A stretch of 10,754 nt of DNA. Source: JBCCIM01 sp045106435 (GTDB lineage: Bacteria; Bacteroidota; Rhodothermia; Rhodothermales; JAHQVL01). Shown here one piece after another: positions 1 through 7,013 of the stretch (positions are counted from its first letter, which is position 1; every line of letters begins with the position of its first letter). The stretch is from assembly GCA_045106435.1 (NCBI GenBank), contig JBGCEN010000108.1, forward strand, positions 1 to 10,754. Reading direction: 5' to 3'. The translations under genes were made by a program, and so were the position numbers. The notes under the pieces are model-generated. The model saw only the letters and a list, made by a program, of their open reading frames with translations, was not told the origin of the DNA and did not search any database.

Positions 1-1602
1 ATCCCATCCCGACTCCTGAAATGAAACGGCCAGCCAATCCAGCAGCGCGGGATGTGTGGGTAATGCACCCTGGCTACCAAAATCCTGCGGCGTACGTACA
101 ATGCCGGCACCAAAGATGAGTTGCCAGTAGCGATTAATGGCTACACGGGCAGTTAAAGGATGATTGTCTTCAAATAACCATTGAGCCAGCCCCAATCGAT
201 TGGCGGGTAGGTCGTCAGAGAAAGGTAATATTTGTGCCGGCGTATTGGGGTACACCCGCTCCTGCCGGGCATCATACACCCCGCGAGCCAGAACATATGC
301 AGGACGCAGTGTATCCATTTCGGCCATCACCATCACAGGATACGTTAACGCATTAAGCTCGGCTTCCCAGGTGCCAAAATCGTCTTCCAAGGGTGTTGAC
401 AATGTATCCCTGCGCTCCAGTAAGTCCGCGATGTATTTCTGCGTCTCTGCGAGTTGTGCTTCTGGCAAAGGCAAGTTAGGCGAAGCTGCCGTTTTCTCTG
501 CATGTGGCCACCGGCCGCGCTCAGGAACGTTGTTAAAAAAGCTGAAGAGCTCGTAATATTCCTTCTGAGAGAGCGGATCATACTTATGATCATGGCACTG
601 AGCACACGCCATAGTTAAGCCAAGAAATGCCGTGCTAAACGTGTTTGTTCGATCTACAACATATTCAACGCGAAACTCCTCTTCTATAACACCACACTCC
701 TGCGTGATCTTATGATTTCTGTTAAACGCAGTAGCCAGCTTTTGCGCATACGTTGCGTTGGGTAAAAGATCGCCGGCCAATTGCCAGGTCACAAACTGAT
801 CGTACGGCATGTTTTTGTTAAACGCCTCAACAACCCAGTCTCGCCAGGGCCACATATTGCGTTCAAAATCATGATGATGTCCCTGCGTATCAGCATACCG
901 GGCCAGGTCTAGCCATTCGACAGCCATGCGTTCGCCAAACGCCGAAGAAGCTAACAAGCTATCCACCACTTTTTCAAACGCATCAGGGGCATCATCCGAG
1001 AGGAAATTATCTATTGCGCTCAGCGTTGGTGGCAGCCCGGTTAAATCAAAAAAGACCCGACGTATCCATTTTTCTCTTGACGCGGCAGGCGCCGGCTCAA
1101 AGCCTTGCTGTTCGATGCGTGCTAAAATAAATGCATCGATTGCATTTTGAGGCCATGCGCTGTTTTCAACTTCGGGCGAGGTGGGTTTTTCCGGTGGGAT
1201 TAACGACCAGTGCTGTTTCCATTCAGCACCCTGAGCAATCCATTGTTCTAACAATCTCTTTTCATAGGACGTTAGCGGTAGATTGGCATCCGGGGGCGGC
1301 ATACGTTCATCAGGGTCCTGATGATGAATACGTTCGACCAGCTTGCTTTGGGCCGGGTTGCCGGGGATGATCGCGTATTGTGTACCCGCGCTGTCTATCG
1401 CTGCAAATGCGCCGGCTTTTGTGTCAAATCGAAGTCCTGCTTCCCTTGTGTTGTCATCCGGACCATGGCACTTGAAACACCGGTCCGATAAAATAGGCTT
1501 GACGTGAAAATTAAAATCGACTTGCGCAGGCAGAGGAGCTTCTGCTTCACTGCATCCCTGAGATAAGAGGAGATAGCATAGCAGAATAAGGATGCGCTTC
1601 AT
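1..1602 (-). CDS. PSD1 and planctomycete cytochrome c domain protein (N-terminal part, cut by window edge)
   Basis: The minus-strand frame is open for 534 codons from ATG 1602 to the window edge, so the C-terminus is missing (family members usually run to about 800-1100 residues). Residues 1-17 look like a lipoprotein signal: MKR, a hydrophobic stretch, then SQGC with Cys17; the lipobox is imperfect. A PSCyt1 cytochrome-like domain follows, with a heme-type CxxCH at 42-46 (CFKCH) and an RMPPPD motif whose Met101 is a candidate axial ligand. DUF1549/PSCyt2 covers about 150-355, with the family signatures RYADT and CAQCH (333-337). DUF1553/PSD1 starts near 467. The function of these proteins is not settled; they are often found with sugar- or polysaccharide-related secreted enzymes. 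It lies downstream of the Gfo/Idh/MocA gene on the same strand, 81 bp away, so co-transcription is possible. No clear ribosome-binding site precedes the start. The family assignment is firm. Confidence 0.93.
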   Translation of the reverse strand, partial: MKRILILLCYLLLSQGCSEAEAPLPAQVDFNFHVKPILSDRCFKCHGPDDNTREAGLRFDTKAGAFAAIDSAGTQYAIIPGNPAQSKLVERIHHQDPDERMPPPDANLPLTSYEKRLLEQWIAQGAEWKQHWSLIPPEKPTSPEVENSAWPQNAIDAFILARIEQQGFEPAPAASREKWIRRVFFDLTGLPPTLSAIDNFLSDDAPDAFEKVVDSLLASSAFGERMAVEWLDLARYADTQGHHHDFERNMWPWRDWVVEAFNKNMPYDQFVTWQLAGDLLPNATYAQKLATAFNRNHKITQECGVIEEEFRVEYVVDRTNTFSTAFLGLTMACAQCHDHKYDPLSQKEYYELFSFFNNVPERGRWPHAEKTAASPNLPLPEAQLAETQKYIADLLERRDTLSTPLEDDFGTWEAELNALTYPVMVMAEMDTLRPAYVLARGVYDARQERVYPNTPAQILPFSDDLPANRLGLAQWLFEDNHPLTARVAINRYWQLIFGAGIVRTPQDFGSQGALPTHPALLDWLAVSFQESGWD

Positions 1603-1613
1603 AGGATTATAAA

Positions 1614-1683
1614 ATTCGAGTGACGAGGTTCGAATGCCGAATTTGTAAATAACTCGGCATTCGCCACTCGTCACTCGGCATTA
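1614..1683. repeat. Palindromic heptad-repeat element between the two minus-strand genes
   Basis: Ten consecutive 7-bp units fill 1614-1683 and stop exactly at the stop codon of the Gfo/Idh gene. The right-hand units (from 1656, 1663, 1670 and 1677) fit GNCAYT followed by C or A; the left-hand units are approximate reverse complements. The result is an inverted repeat with 24-nt arms, 1617-1640 and 1654-1677, matching at 21 of 24 positions around a 13-nt AT-rich loop. No T-run follows the stem on either strand, so it is not a classic terminator. It could stabilise or process mRNA between the genes or be a REP-like dispersed repeat. Confidence 0.7.
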
Positions 1684-3012
1684 TCAAACTTTCATTTCCC
1701 AACCAGGCTCGTACGTACGGCCCCACATTTTCTCCATCACGTCTTTGTCGTAAACGTGTCCATTTTCAGGGTTGCACTCCAGGACTTGCCCTGTATGCTG
1801 CGCAATGTTACCCAAGTGGCAAAGCAGCACGCTCTTGTGACCTTCATCAATCGGGGTGTTTAGTTTCGCGCCATCGCGAATGCCTTTGCAGAAGTTATCA
1901 ATATGGTAATCGGTGAGGTCGCCGGTACCGATCGTATTCAGCTGATCAGTCGCCTCACTCTTCATATTGCGTTTGATTTCTTTGCCTTTGTGATCGAAGA
2001 TGATGTATCCATCACGATCAACCAAAGCTGTACCATTCGTTCCATGAATCGTTGATCCACGGCCTCTGCCAAAGAACTGATGTCCGTTACAACTACGTCC
2101 TTCCCACGAGATACTTTTCCCGCCTTCAAATTCAAAAGACATGATCTGGGTATCGTAAAACTCCCAGTCATCATCAAAATGATAACGGCCGCCCGTAGAC
2201 ATAACGCGAGATGGGTAGTCAACATCTAATGCCCAACGGCACACATCCACTTCATGGGTACCATTATTACAGGCTTCTCCCGTTCCCCAATGCCAGAACC
2301 AGTGCCAGTTGTAGTGGATGATATTATCTTTGAAATCCACACGTGGCGCCGGCCCCTGCCATAAATCATAATCTAATCCTGCAGGCACCGGAGCTGTTTT
2401 ACCGCGACCAATAGAGCCTCGCGTATTGGAATAGAAGGCTTTGGCGAAATATGCATCTCCAATAATCCCATCATGGATGGCCTCAACGAGCTCGATAGAC
2501 CGAGGTCCTGACCGTTGCTGTGTACCCATCTGAACAACTTTGTTGTATTTCTTCTGGGCTTGTATCAGCAACTCACCTTCCCGTGGATTGTGACTACAAG
2601 GTTTTTCAAGGTAAACATGTTTGCCGGCTTGCATTGCCATTAATGCAGCAGGTGCATGCCAGTGATCCGGAGCTGCAATCACAATGGCATCGATATCATC
2701 ACGTTCCAGTACTTTACGGATATCTGTTGCCGCCTCAGGCTTCTTGTCCTGACGGTCCGTCACATCCTTGATGCATTCTCCGATTACGTTCTCATCGACA
2801 TCGCAAATAACAGCAACTTCAGATCCTGGAAGGGACGCAAATGTATTTGCAAGTCCACCGCCCCTGCCTTTCACACCCATTACGGCAACAACAACTTTTT
2901 CGTTGGGTGATATACCTTTATGGATTGCGGGTAAACTCCCACTCACACTGAGGCCTAAACCAGCCGCAGCGGTCGTTTTCATGAATTCGCGACGATTACC
3001 AAAAGCTGCCAT
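1684..3012 (-). CDS. Tat-exported Gfo/Idh/MocA family oxidoreductase
   Basis: A 442-residue NAD(P)-dependent oxidoreductase of the Gfo/Idh/MocA family, probably acting on a sugar or cyclitol. Residues 6-12 (NRREFMK) followed by an Ala/Gly-rich stretch form a twin-arginine signal, so it is probably exported folded with its cofactor; this is the usual form in secreted members. The Rossmann domain includes the glycine-rich GVKGRGG (46-52), APDHWH (114-119) and the family EKP motif at 136-138, whose Lys137 is the conserved catalytic or cofactor-contacting lysine. The C-terminal substrate domain has NNGTHEVDVCRW (249-260), matching the family G-x-H-x-x-D pattern with His253 and Asp256. The start at 3012 is backed by AAGAGG (3020-3025) seven bases upstream, the best ribosome-binding site in the left half of the window. 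The substrate cannot be read from the sequence. Confidence 0.93.
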   Translation of the reverse strand: MAAFGNRREFMKTTAAAGLGLSVSGSLPAIHKGISPNEKVVVAVMGVKGRGGGLANTFASLPGSEVAVICDVDENVIGECIKDVTDRQDKKPEAATDIRKVLERDDIDAIVIAAPDHWHAPAALMAMQAGKHVYLEKPCSHNPREGELLIQAQKKYNKVVQMGTQQRSGPRSIELVEAIHDGIIGDAYFAKAFYSNTRGSIGRGKTAPVPAGLDYDLWQGPAPRVDFKDNIIHYNWHWFWHWGTGEACNNGTHEVDVCRWALDVDYPSRVMSTGGRYHFDDDWEFYDTQIMSFEFEGGKSISWEGRSCNGHQFFGRGRGSTIHGTNGTALVDRDGYIIFDHKGKEIKRNMKSEATDQLNTIGTGDLTDYHIDNFCKGIRDGAKLNTPIDEGHKSVLLCHLGNIAQHTGQVLECNPENGHVYDKDVMEKMWGRTYEPGWEMKV

Positions 3013-3130
3013 TTCTTAACCTCTTAAAACCCAATTCCTAATATTATTTCCTTTTACCGACGACCCGATTCTCGCTGAGAGGACAAGAAAAGCGCACCCA
3101 GCCAAGTGTTTAAGCCATCGCCGGCATGTT

Positions 3131-3144
3131 TGTTACGCGTAACA
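3131..3144. promoter_or_regulatory. 14-bp perfect palindrome, candidate LacI/GalR-type operator
   Basis: TGTTACGCGTAACA is a perfect palindrome centred on CpG, 118 bp upstream of the Gfo/Idh start codon. LacI/GalR-family regulators of sugar genes favour even-length palindromes with a central CpG, so it may control the oxidoreductase. No such regulator lies in the window, so the assignment rests on shape and position only. Confidence 0.35.
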
Positions 3145-3179
3145 TCCAACAATATATAGAATTTGTAGAAAGATGCCCA

Positions 3180-3222
3180 AAACTAAAACGCCCACCCCAA
3201 TTCAAACGAACCGAGGCGGGCG
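3180..3222 (-). terminator. Possible minus-strand terminator
   Basis: Read on the minus strand, an 8-bp stem (3215-3222 with 3189-3196, one G-U pair) is followed by TTTTAGTTT (3188-3180). It could end transcripts coming from the DinB genes, although it lies about 470 bp beyond the last of them, and would insulate the Gfo/Idh gene. The 18-nt loop is long for an efficient terminator. Confidence 0.4.
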
Positions 3223-3301
3223 TAATTCCAGGTATACATTACAAGATGTTACCTGTACCTGCGTGCACTAGTAATCTTCGCCATAATCCCAAGAACTTAC
3301 A

Positions 3302-3326
3302 ACAGGGCAAAACCCTGTATTTTTTG
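3302..3326 (+). terminator. Possible plus-strand terminator with no gene upstream
   Basis: ACAGGG (3302-3307) pairs perfectly with CCCTGT (3313-3318) across a CAAAA loop, followed by six T residues (3320-3325). The 6-bp stem is short but GC-rich. No plus-strand gene precedes it, so it may end a small RNA or lie by chance in AT-rich DNA. Confidence 0.4.
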
Positions 3327-3348
3327 TAGGCAAAAACAACCACGGCAA

Positions 3349-3383
3349 CAGTTGACAGTTCTCAGTGATCAGTTTTCAGTCTT
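3349..3383. repeat. CAGTNNN heptad repeat, five units
   Basis: CAGT recurs at 3349, 3356, 3363, 3370 and 3377, exactly every 7 bp, with variable triplets between. The sequence is unlike the element at 1614-1683 but shares its 7-bp period. It lies in gene-free DNA. The core CAGTGATCAGT (3363-3373) is itself a near-palindrome around TGATCA. Confidence 0.65.
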
Positions 3384-3691
3384 TTGTTCAAGTACTATTC
3401 GCAGGTTTCGTTATCTATACCAGGCCTGGACAAACCGACCAGGAAGTGTGCGGGGATATCCCATCAAGTGCGTGGCGTTGTGCGGTGGACTTTTATCGAA
3501 GCGTTTAGCCAGGGTCTTGTGGCAGTAATACAAGATGATGACGCAGCATAACAGGTCCTGGGTATGGAATGTGCGATTGGGGATAAAAGCGTGTATTTAT
3601 TTGATGGGCGGCCTTTTTGATTCTTTTTGGCCGCGCAATAAGAACAACCATGCCCAAACATTCTTCTAGATACTAACGGCTAAAAACGCCT

Positions 3692-4159
3692 TCAAATCAG
3701 CTTGTCGCGAAACGCAAATACGAGATCAGTTACAGCAGGTGTACCACCCCCGGCACGAAGGTCGCTCGCGATTTGCCCTCGATGATACGCACCATGCGCA
3801 ATTACATGCTGCATGATGTCATCGCGCCGGCTGTCAAACAACTTGCCGCTCGTATTGGCATATTTAATTTGCGTCGACAAATCGAGCTCAGTCAACGTGC
3901 TCAGATAAGATTCCCATCCTTCTTTCATTTGGTCTATCTCGACACCAATCTCGTCTAGCTCCCATGCCGGCCAGACCGGTACAAGTATTGGTTCGTTTCG
4001 CAACCGCTGAAACCACACGTGTTCGGCAGCAAGAATATGCGCCATTCTTTGTAAAGAAGATGCCGGTAATCGATCACTGTTTTGTAACGAGCTCAAAACG
4101 GCTCTATTTGCCCAATCGTTATACTTGAACAACCGTTGGATGTAAGCTATATGACTCAT
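3692..4159 (-). CDS. DinB family protein
   Basis: A 155-residue four-helix-bundle protein of the DinB/YfiT-like superfamily, which includes metal-dependent thiol transferases such as bacillithiol S-transferase and many uncharacterised stress proteins. The metal-binding histidine triad is visible: His47 in AAEHVWF, and His122 and His126 in AHGAYHRGQ, the typical HxxxH ending. The N-terminal LFKYNDWAN signature and the length fit the family. No signal peptide or membrane span is seen, so it is cytoplasmic. It lies 36 bp downstream of a second DinB-superfamily gene on the same strand, most likely in one transcript. The start ATG at 4159 is the natural N-terminus of the fold; no strong ribosome-binding site is seen. 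The substrate is unknown. Confidence 0.85.
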   Translation of the reverse strand: MSHIAYIQRLFKYNDWANRAVLSSLQNSDRLPASSLQRMAHILAAEHVWFQRLRNEPILVPVWPAWELDEIGVEIDQMKEGWESYLSTLTELDLSTQIKYANTSGKLFDSRRDDIMQHVIAHGAYHRGQIASDLRAGGGTPAVTDLVFAFRDKLI

Positions 4160-4195
4160 AATTTCTGGTCAGAAAACAAACATGCTACAAGTACT

Positions 4196-4711
4196 TTACC
4201 ACTGAGGATATGCCTCACCATCGTCGGTTATTTTATAGAAAGCCAAGTCTTTTCCCTGATGAAGCTTTGTAATATAAATAATCTGGCCAGTGTGCATAGA
4301 GAAATGTTCAACCACATGGTAAATGGCCTCCATAACAGTCACTTTATTGCCTTGTATAGACCTAAACTCCAGCAACTCTTCTTCCTCTACATGTAAAATA
4401 ACATTACATACTTCCTCAAGCGTCCTCTCTATTTTATGCTTCAGCACCTCCAAAGGCAATGGCCCAAGCTCATTGAATTCCTGCTGTCTTTCGCGGATGT
4501 CTTCTTTATTTCCGACCCCACTAACAATCCATTGCCGCGCATTCCCACAAAGATGTAAAACCAGGTTGCCGATGCTGTTCGACTCAGCGTTGGGGCGCCA
4601 CCAGACTTGATCTTCATTCATTTCTTCAAGGCATCGAAAAATTTTCGGGCCATAGTGCTCCCTTATGTAGTAGGCAGATAATTTCAGAAATGTATGATCA
4701 GGCTCACGCAT
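4196..4711 (-). CDS. DinB-superfamily protein (DUF1572-like)
   Basis: I place the start at ATG 4711 (MREPDHTFLK), giving 171 residues. The frame stays open upstream to 4972, but the extra residues are Cys-rich, not helix-like and run through the shared promoter region. The protein resembles the DUF1572 branch of the DinB superfamily: an early helix with YYIREHYGP, then a DQVWWRPNAESNSIGNLVLH block, with predicted metal ligands His53, His136 and His140 (VEHFSMHTGQI, the HxxxH ending). It is cytoplasmic, and its reaction is not known. It is the first gene of the DinB pair and is transcribed away from the universal stress protein operon, so both may answer to the same control region. Confidence 0.82.
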   Translation of the reverse strand: MREPDHTFLKLSAYYIREHYGPKIFRCLEEMNEDQVWWRPNAESNSIGNLVLHLCGNARQWIVSGVGNKEDIRERQQEFNELGPLPLEVLKHKIERTLEEVCNVILHVEEEELLEFRSIQGNKVTVMEAIYHVVEHFSMHTGQIIYITKLHQGKDLAFYKITDDGEAYPQW

Positions 4712-4867
4712 AGGCGAATTTGAATTTTTTAAAATCAAACGTAATACAGAATATCGATACGCCACACAGAAAAGCAAAACTAAATCAGTGATTATCTGTG
4801 GCCATCCATTTGTTATTCCCAAGACCACCTGCGGTTGCACCGGCTTACATGAATGAAGACGCCGGCA

Positions 4868-4886
4868 TGTAGGGGATCGACCTACA
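4868..4886. promoter_or_regulatory. 19-bp dyad (site A), candidate response-regulator operator upstream of the stress-protein operon
   Basis: TGTAGGGGATCGACCTACA has perfect 6-bp outer arms (TGTAGG/CCTACA) and lies 112 bp upstream of the first universal stress gene, in the region shared with the divergent DinB genes. It matches site B at 7554-7572, upstream of the kinase gene, at 13 of 19 positions, including TGTA, GGGA and CTACA. It is followed by A-rich rather than T-rich DNA, so it is not a plus-strand terminator. Confidence 0.4.
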
Positions 4887-4958
4887 AAAAAAATACACTT
4901 CGCCTGCCCCAAACTGCAGGGTAGTACTCCCATAAAAAACCCACCAATCCACGTACTC

Positions 4959-4972
4959 TTGATCAGATACAA
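4959..4972. promoter_or_regulatory. Weak FNR/Anr-like site
   Basis: TTGATCAGATACAA matches the FNR consensus TTGAT-N4-ATCAA at 8 of 10 defined positions, 26 bp before the start codon of the first stress gene. FNR-family control of universal stress genes is known in pseudomonads. The position is very close to the start codon and the right half-site is poor, so this may be chance. Confidence 0.2.
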
Positions 4973-4998
4973 TTTCTAAACATCATCAGATCAGGCTC

Positions 4999-5961
4999 AT
5001 GGAAAAAAATGCTAACATTTTAGTCGCTCATGACTTTTCCAATGGTTCAAATTGCGCGCTTGATTATGGCATCGAGTTCGCCGTAGAAAACAAGGCAAAT
5101 CTTCATTTTTTACACGTTGAAGTATTGTATGGCTCGACCAATTTCCCCGGCCAAATTAACAAAACCAAAGCACAGCTTTTTCGGGAAGCGCTTCAGGCTG
5201 ACATCGAAAAAAGTATAGAAAAGCAGGGGTTCAAGAAATCCGAAATTGAATCCATAAGCTATACAATCTTGCAGGACGTCGCCGCTGCGCCGGCAATTAT
5301 CGAATATTGCAAACACAACAAGATAGATCTGGTTGTGCTAGGCACGCATGGCCGGCGTGGACTAACACGGAAGATCATGGGGAGCGTAGCTGAGGAAGTG
5401 GTTCGACTCGCGCCATGTACCGTATTTACGGTCACTGAAGAACTTGAATTTTTATCGCTTGCTGAACGCCTCAATACTATTGCGGTCCCCTTTGATTTCT
5501 CAAATCATGCATTCCTGTCGCTTTCCTATGCAAAAGAACTAGCCGCGTCCTTCTCTGCCACAATTGATGTGATCCACGTCGTTGAAGAAAAACTGCACCC
5601 TTCTTTTTACCACGCTGATATCCCATCCATTTATATAAACCAACCCAATCTGCAAGAAAAAATTCTTACAGAGATACAAAAGATCTACGCAAACTTGCCG
5701 GGCCCTGAGGTAGAGGCCACCTTTACAATTCTCAGTGGCCATCCTGTCAAGGAAATTGTGAATTGCACAAAAACCAAAGGACATGATTTGATCGTGATCT
5801 CAACACATGGCCTTGCGGGGCTAGATCGAGCAGTTTTGGGAAGCGTTGCTGAGCGCGTCGTAAGACTGGCAACCTGTCCAGTCATTACTGTCAAAGACAG
5901 GCTTACATCCCAAAAGCCCTACTCGTCTTTTACAGAAAACACTCAAGCCGCAGCCTCCTGA
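4999..5961 (+). CDS. Universal stress protein, tandem UspA domains
   Basis: A 320-residue cytoplasmic protein made of two UspA (alpha/beta, ATP-binding type) domains, roughly residues 4-147 and 157-299. Each starts with the beta-strand and Asp signature (VAHDFS, VPFDFS). The nucleotide-binding motif G-x2-G-x9-G-S/T is intact in the first domain (GTHG at 115-118 through GS at 128-129). In the second it reads STHG (268-271) through GS (281-282), so the first Gly is Ser. Both copies end in the familiar SVAE-x-VVR helix. Members of this family bind ATP or AMP and help cells survive energy starvation, hypoxia or redox stress. It is the first of three universal stress genes, 84 bp before the next. 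The ribosome-binding site is weak. Confidence 0.93.
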   Translation: MEKNANILVAHDFSNGSNCALDYGIEFAVENKANLHFLHVEVLYGSTNFPGQINKTKAQLFREALQADIEKSIEKQGFKKSEIESISYTILQDVAAAPAIIEYCKHNKIDLVVLGTHGRRGLTRKIMGSVAEEVVRLAPCTVFTVTEELEFLSLAERLNTIAVPFDFSNHAFLSLSYAKELAASFSATIDVIHVVEEKLHPSFYHADIPSIYINQPNLQEKILTEIQKIYANLPGPEVEATFTILSGHPVKEIVNCTKTKGHDLIVISTHGLAGLDRAVLGSVAERVVRLATCPVITVKDRLTSQKPYSSFTENTQAAAS

Positions 5962-6045
5962 TTTGCACGGTACCTGATTCTTACTGCATCAGATGTACAC
6001 TGCACGCTCATCTTCCATACAACGCAACTTAAACCATCCGTCGCT

Positions 6046-6978
6046 ATGTTGAATATTAAAAAAATCTTATTCCCGACAGACTTTTCAGCATGTGCAGAAA
6101 GGGCATTTACGCATGCAGGAGAAATTGCTACGCTTTTTGATGCAGAAATACACGCTTTTCATACCCGCATCAAGCAAGCCGATGAATATCCTGCACTTCA
6201 ACACGTACTCGCAGATCTGGAAGAAGAAGACATTTCATCCTCTTCAGCAGCAGAACAAGTCATTCATCCTCCAAAAGCAAATCACGACCTGATCATTCAA
6301 GCTGACGCCACGGATAGTTCAGCGTGCAATGCGATTCTGGAATATTCAGAAAAACATGACATTGACTTAATCGTCATGGGTAGCCACGGCAGAAGAGGCC
6401 CGAGGCGCTTGTTTCTAGGCAGTACAGCAGAATGTGTCATCCGTAATGCCCATTGTCCGGTATTGACGCTAAGAAACGAGGCAAGCACGCTGGAAAAAAA
6501 CACCATCAAACACATTCTTATCCCGATGGACTTCTCTTCGTTTTCGATTGAAGCGCTTCGTTATGCAAACGAACTTGCGCGGCTATGGAATGCTAAAATA
6601 TCCCTTGTACACGCCATTGAAGAGACGATCATTCCTGTTGTCTACGGGGTTGAGGCGATGTCATTTACTTCAACGATGCCCTTAAAAGATAAATCGAATA
6701 AAGAACTCAAAATACTTGCCGACGAGTATCTCGATGATGATCTAGAAAGAGACATCCAAACGCTCATTGGGAATCCAGCCAACGAGATTACATACTTTGC
6801 TGAGGAAAATGCTGTGGACCTCATTTTACTTGCATCCCACGGGCTCACCGGCTTTAAGCGGTTTCTACTTGGCAGTGTAGCCCAGAAGCTAAATCGAAAA
6901 GCACCCTGTGCTGTAATGACCATCAAACCCTTCGGGAAATCACTGCTTGAAGAAAACAATGCGGTTCAAGCGGCATAG
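6046..6978 (+). CDS. Universal stress protein, tandem UspA domains
   Basis: A 310-residue paralogue of the preceding protein, again with two UspA domains, about 3-143 and 154-293. Each opens with the FPTDFS or IPMDFS strand. The nucleotide motifs are GSHG (112-115) through GS (125-126) and ASHG (263-266) through GS (276-277), so both halves look able to bind nucleotide, the second with its leading Gly replaced by Ala. The first domain carries a Ser/acid-rich insert around 58-75 not seen in its neighbours. It lies 84 bp after the first stress gene and 35 bp before the third, consistent with one operon. Unlike most of the window it has no GCCGGC site and looks slightly more AT-rich. No convincing ribosome-binding site precedes the ATG. 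Confidence 0.92.
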   Translation: MLNIKKILFPTDFSACAERAFTHAGEIATLFDAEIHAFHTRIKQADEYPALQHVLADLEEEDISSSSAAEQVIHPPKANHDLIIQADATDSSACNAILEYSEKHDIDLIVMGSHGRRGPRRLFLGSTAECVIRNAHCPVLTLRNEASTLEKNTIKHILIPMDFSSFSIEALRYANELARLWNAKISLVHAIEETIIPVVYGVEAMSFTSTMPLKDKSNKELKILADEYLDDDLERDIQTLIGNPANEITYFAEENAVDLILLASHGLTGFKRFLLGSVAQKLNRKAPCAVMTIKPFGKSLLEENNAVQAA

Positions 6979-7013
6979 CCAGACACTAAAGTCAAACCAG
7001 CAAATAAGCAGCA

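Larger units (their letters stand above)
3013..3691. other. Gene-free 679-bp stretch with palindromes and repeats
   Basis: No frame here gives a recognisable protein; the two short ORFs (3126-3329 plus, 3464-3661 minus) match no family I know. The stretch holds the ribosome-binding site of the Gfo/Idh gene, a 14-bp palindrome, two terminator-like hairpins, a CAGTNNN heptad repeat, a 10-bp palindrome CCAGGCCTGG at 3420-3429 and a loose dyad GCGGCC/GGCCGC at 3608-3634 around a 15-nt T-rich loop. The part from about 3420 to 3660 is less AT-rich and may be decayed coding sequence, but I cannot name its source. Confidence 0.5.

Noticed and set aside
200..1370. Plus-strand and shifted minus-strand ORFs inside the cytochrome/PSD1 gene
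   Set aside because: The minus-strand frame is open for 534 codons with clear family motifs; the others are shadows.
1627..1638. GGTTCGAATGCC, which looks like a tRNA T-loop
   Set aside because: No acceptor, D or anticodon stem can be built around it. It is part of the heptad palindrome.
3464..3661. Minus-strand 65-codon ORF
   Set aside because: Composition is rich in Cys, Ser, Thr and Arg without a recognisable motif, and no ribosome-binding site is seen. The opposite strand has equally protein-like short frames, which suggests chance or decayed sequence.
4712..4972. Upstream extension of the second DinB-superfamily gene to a 258-residue protein
   Set aside because: The extra 87 residues do not fit the helical bundle and would run through the shared promoter region and the 19-bp dyad. 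The fold begins at ATG 4711.
5970..5998. Hairpin between the first two stress genes (GTACCTGAT with ATCAG-AT-GTAC)
   Set aside because: The stem has a two-base bulge and no T-run and is no stronger than chance dyads in a spacer of this size. It is not called as a terminator or operator.
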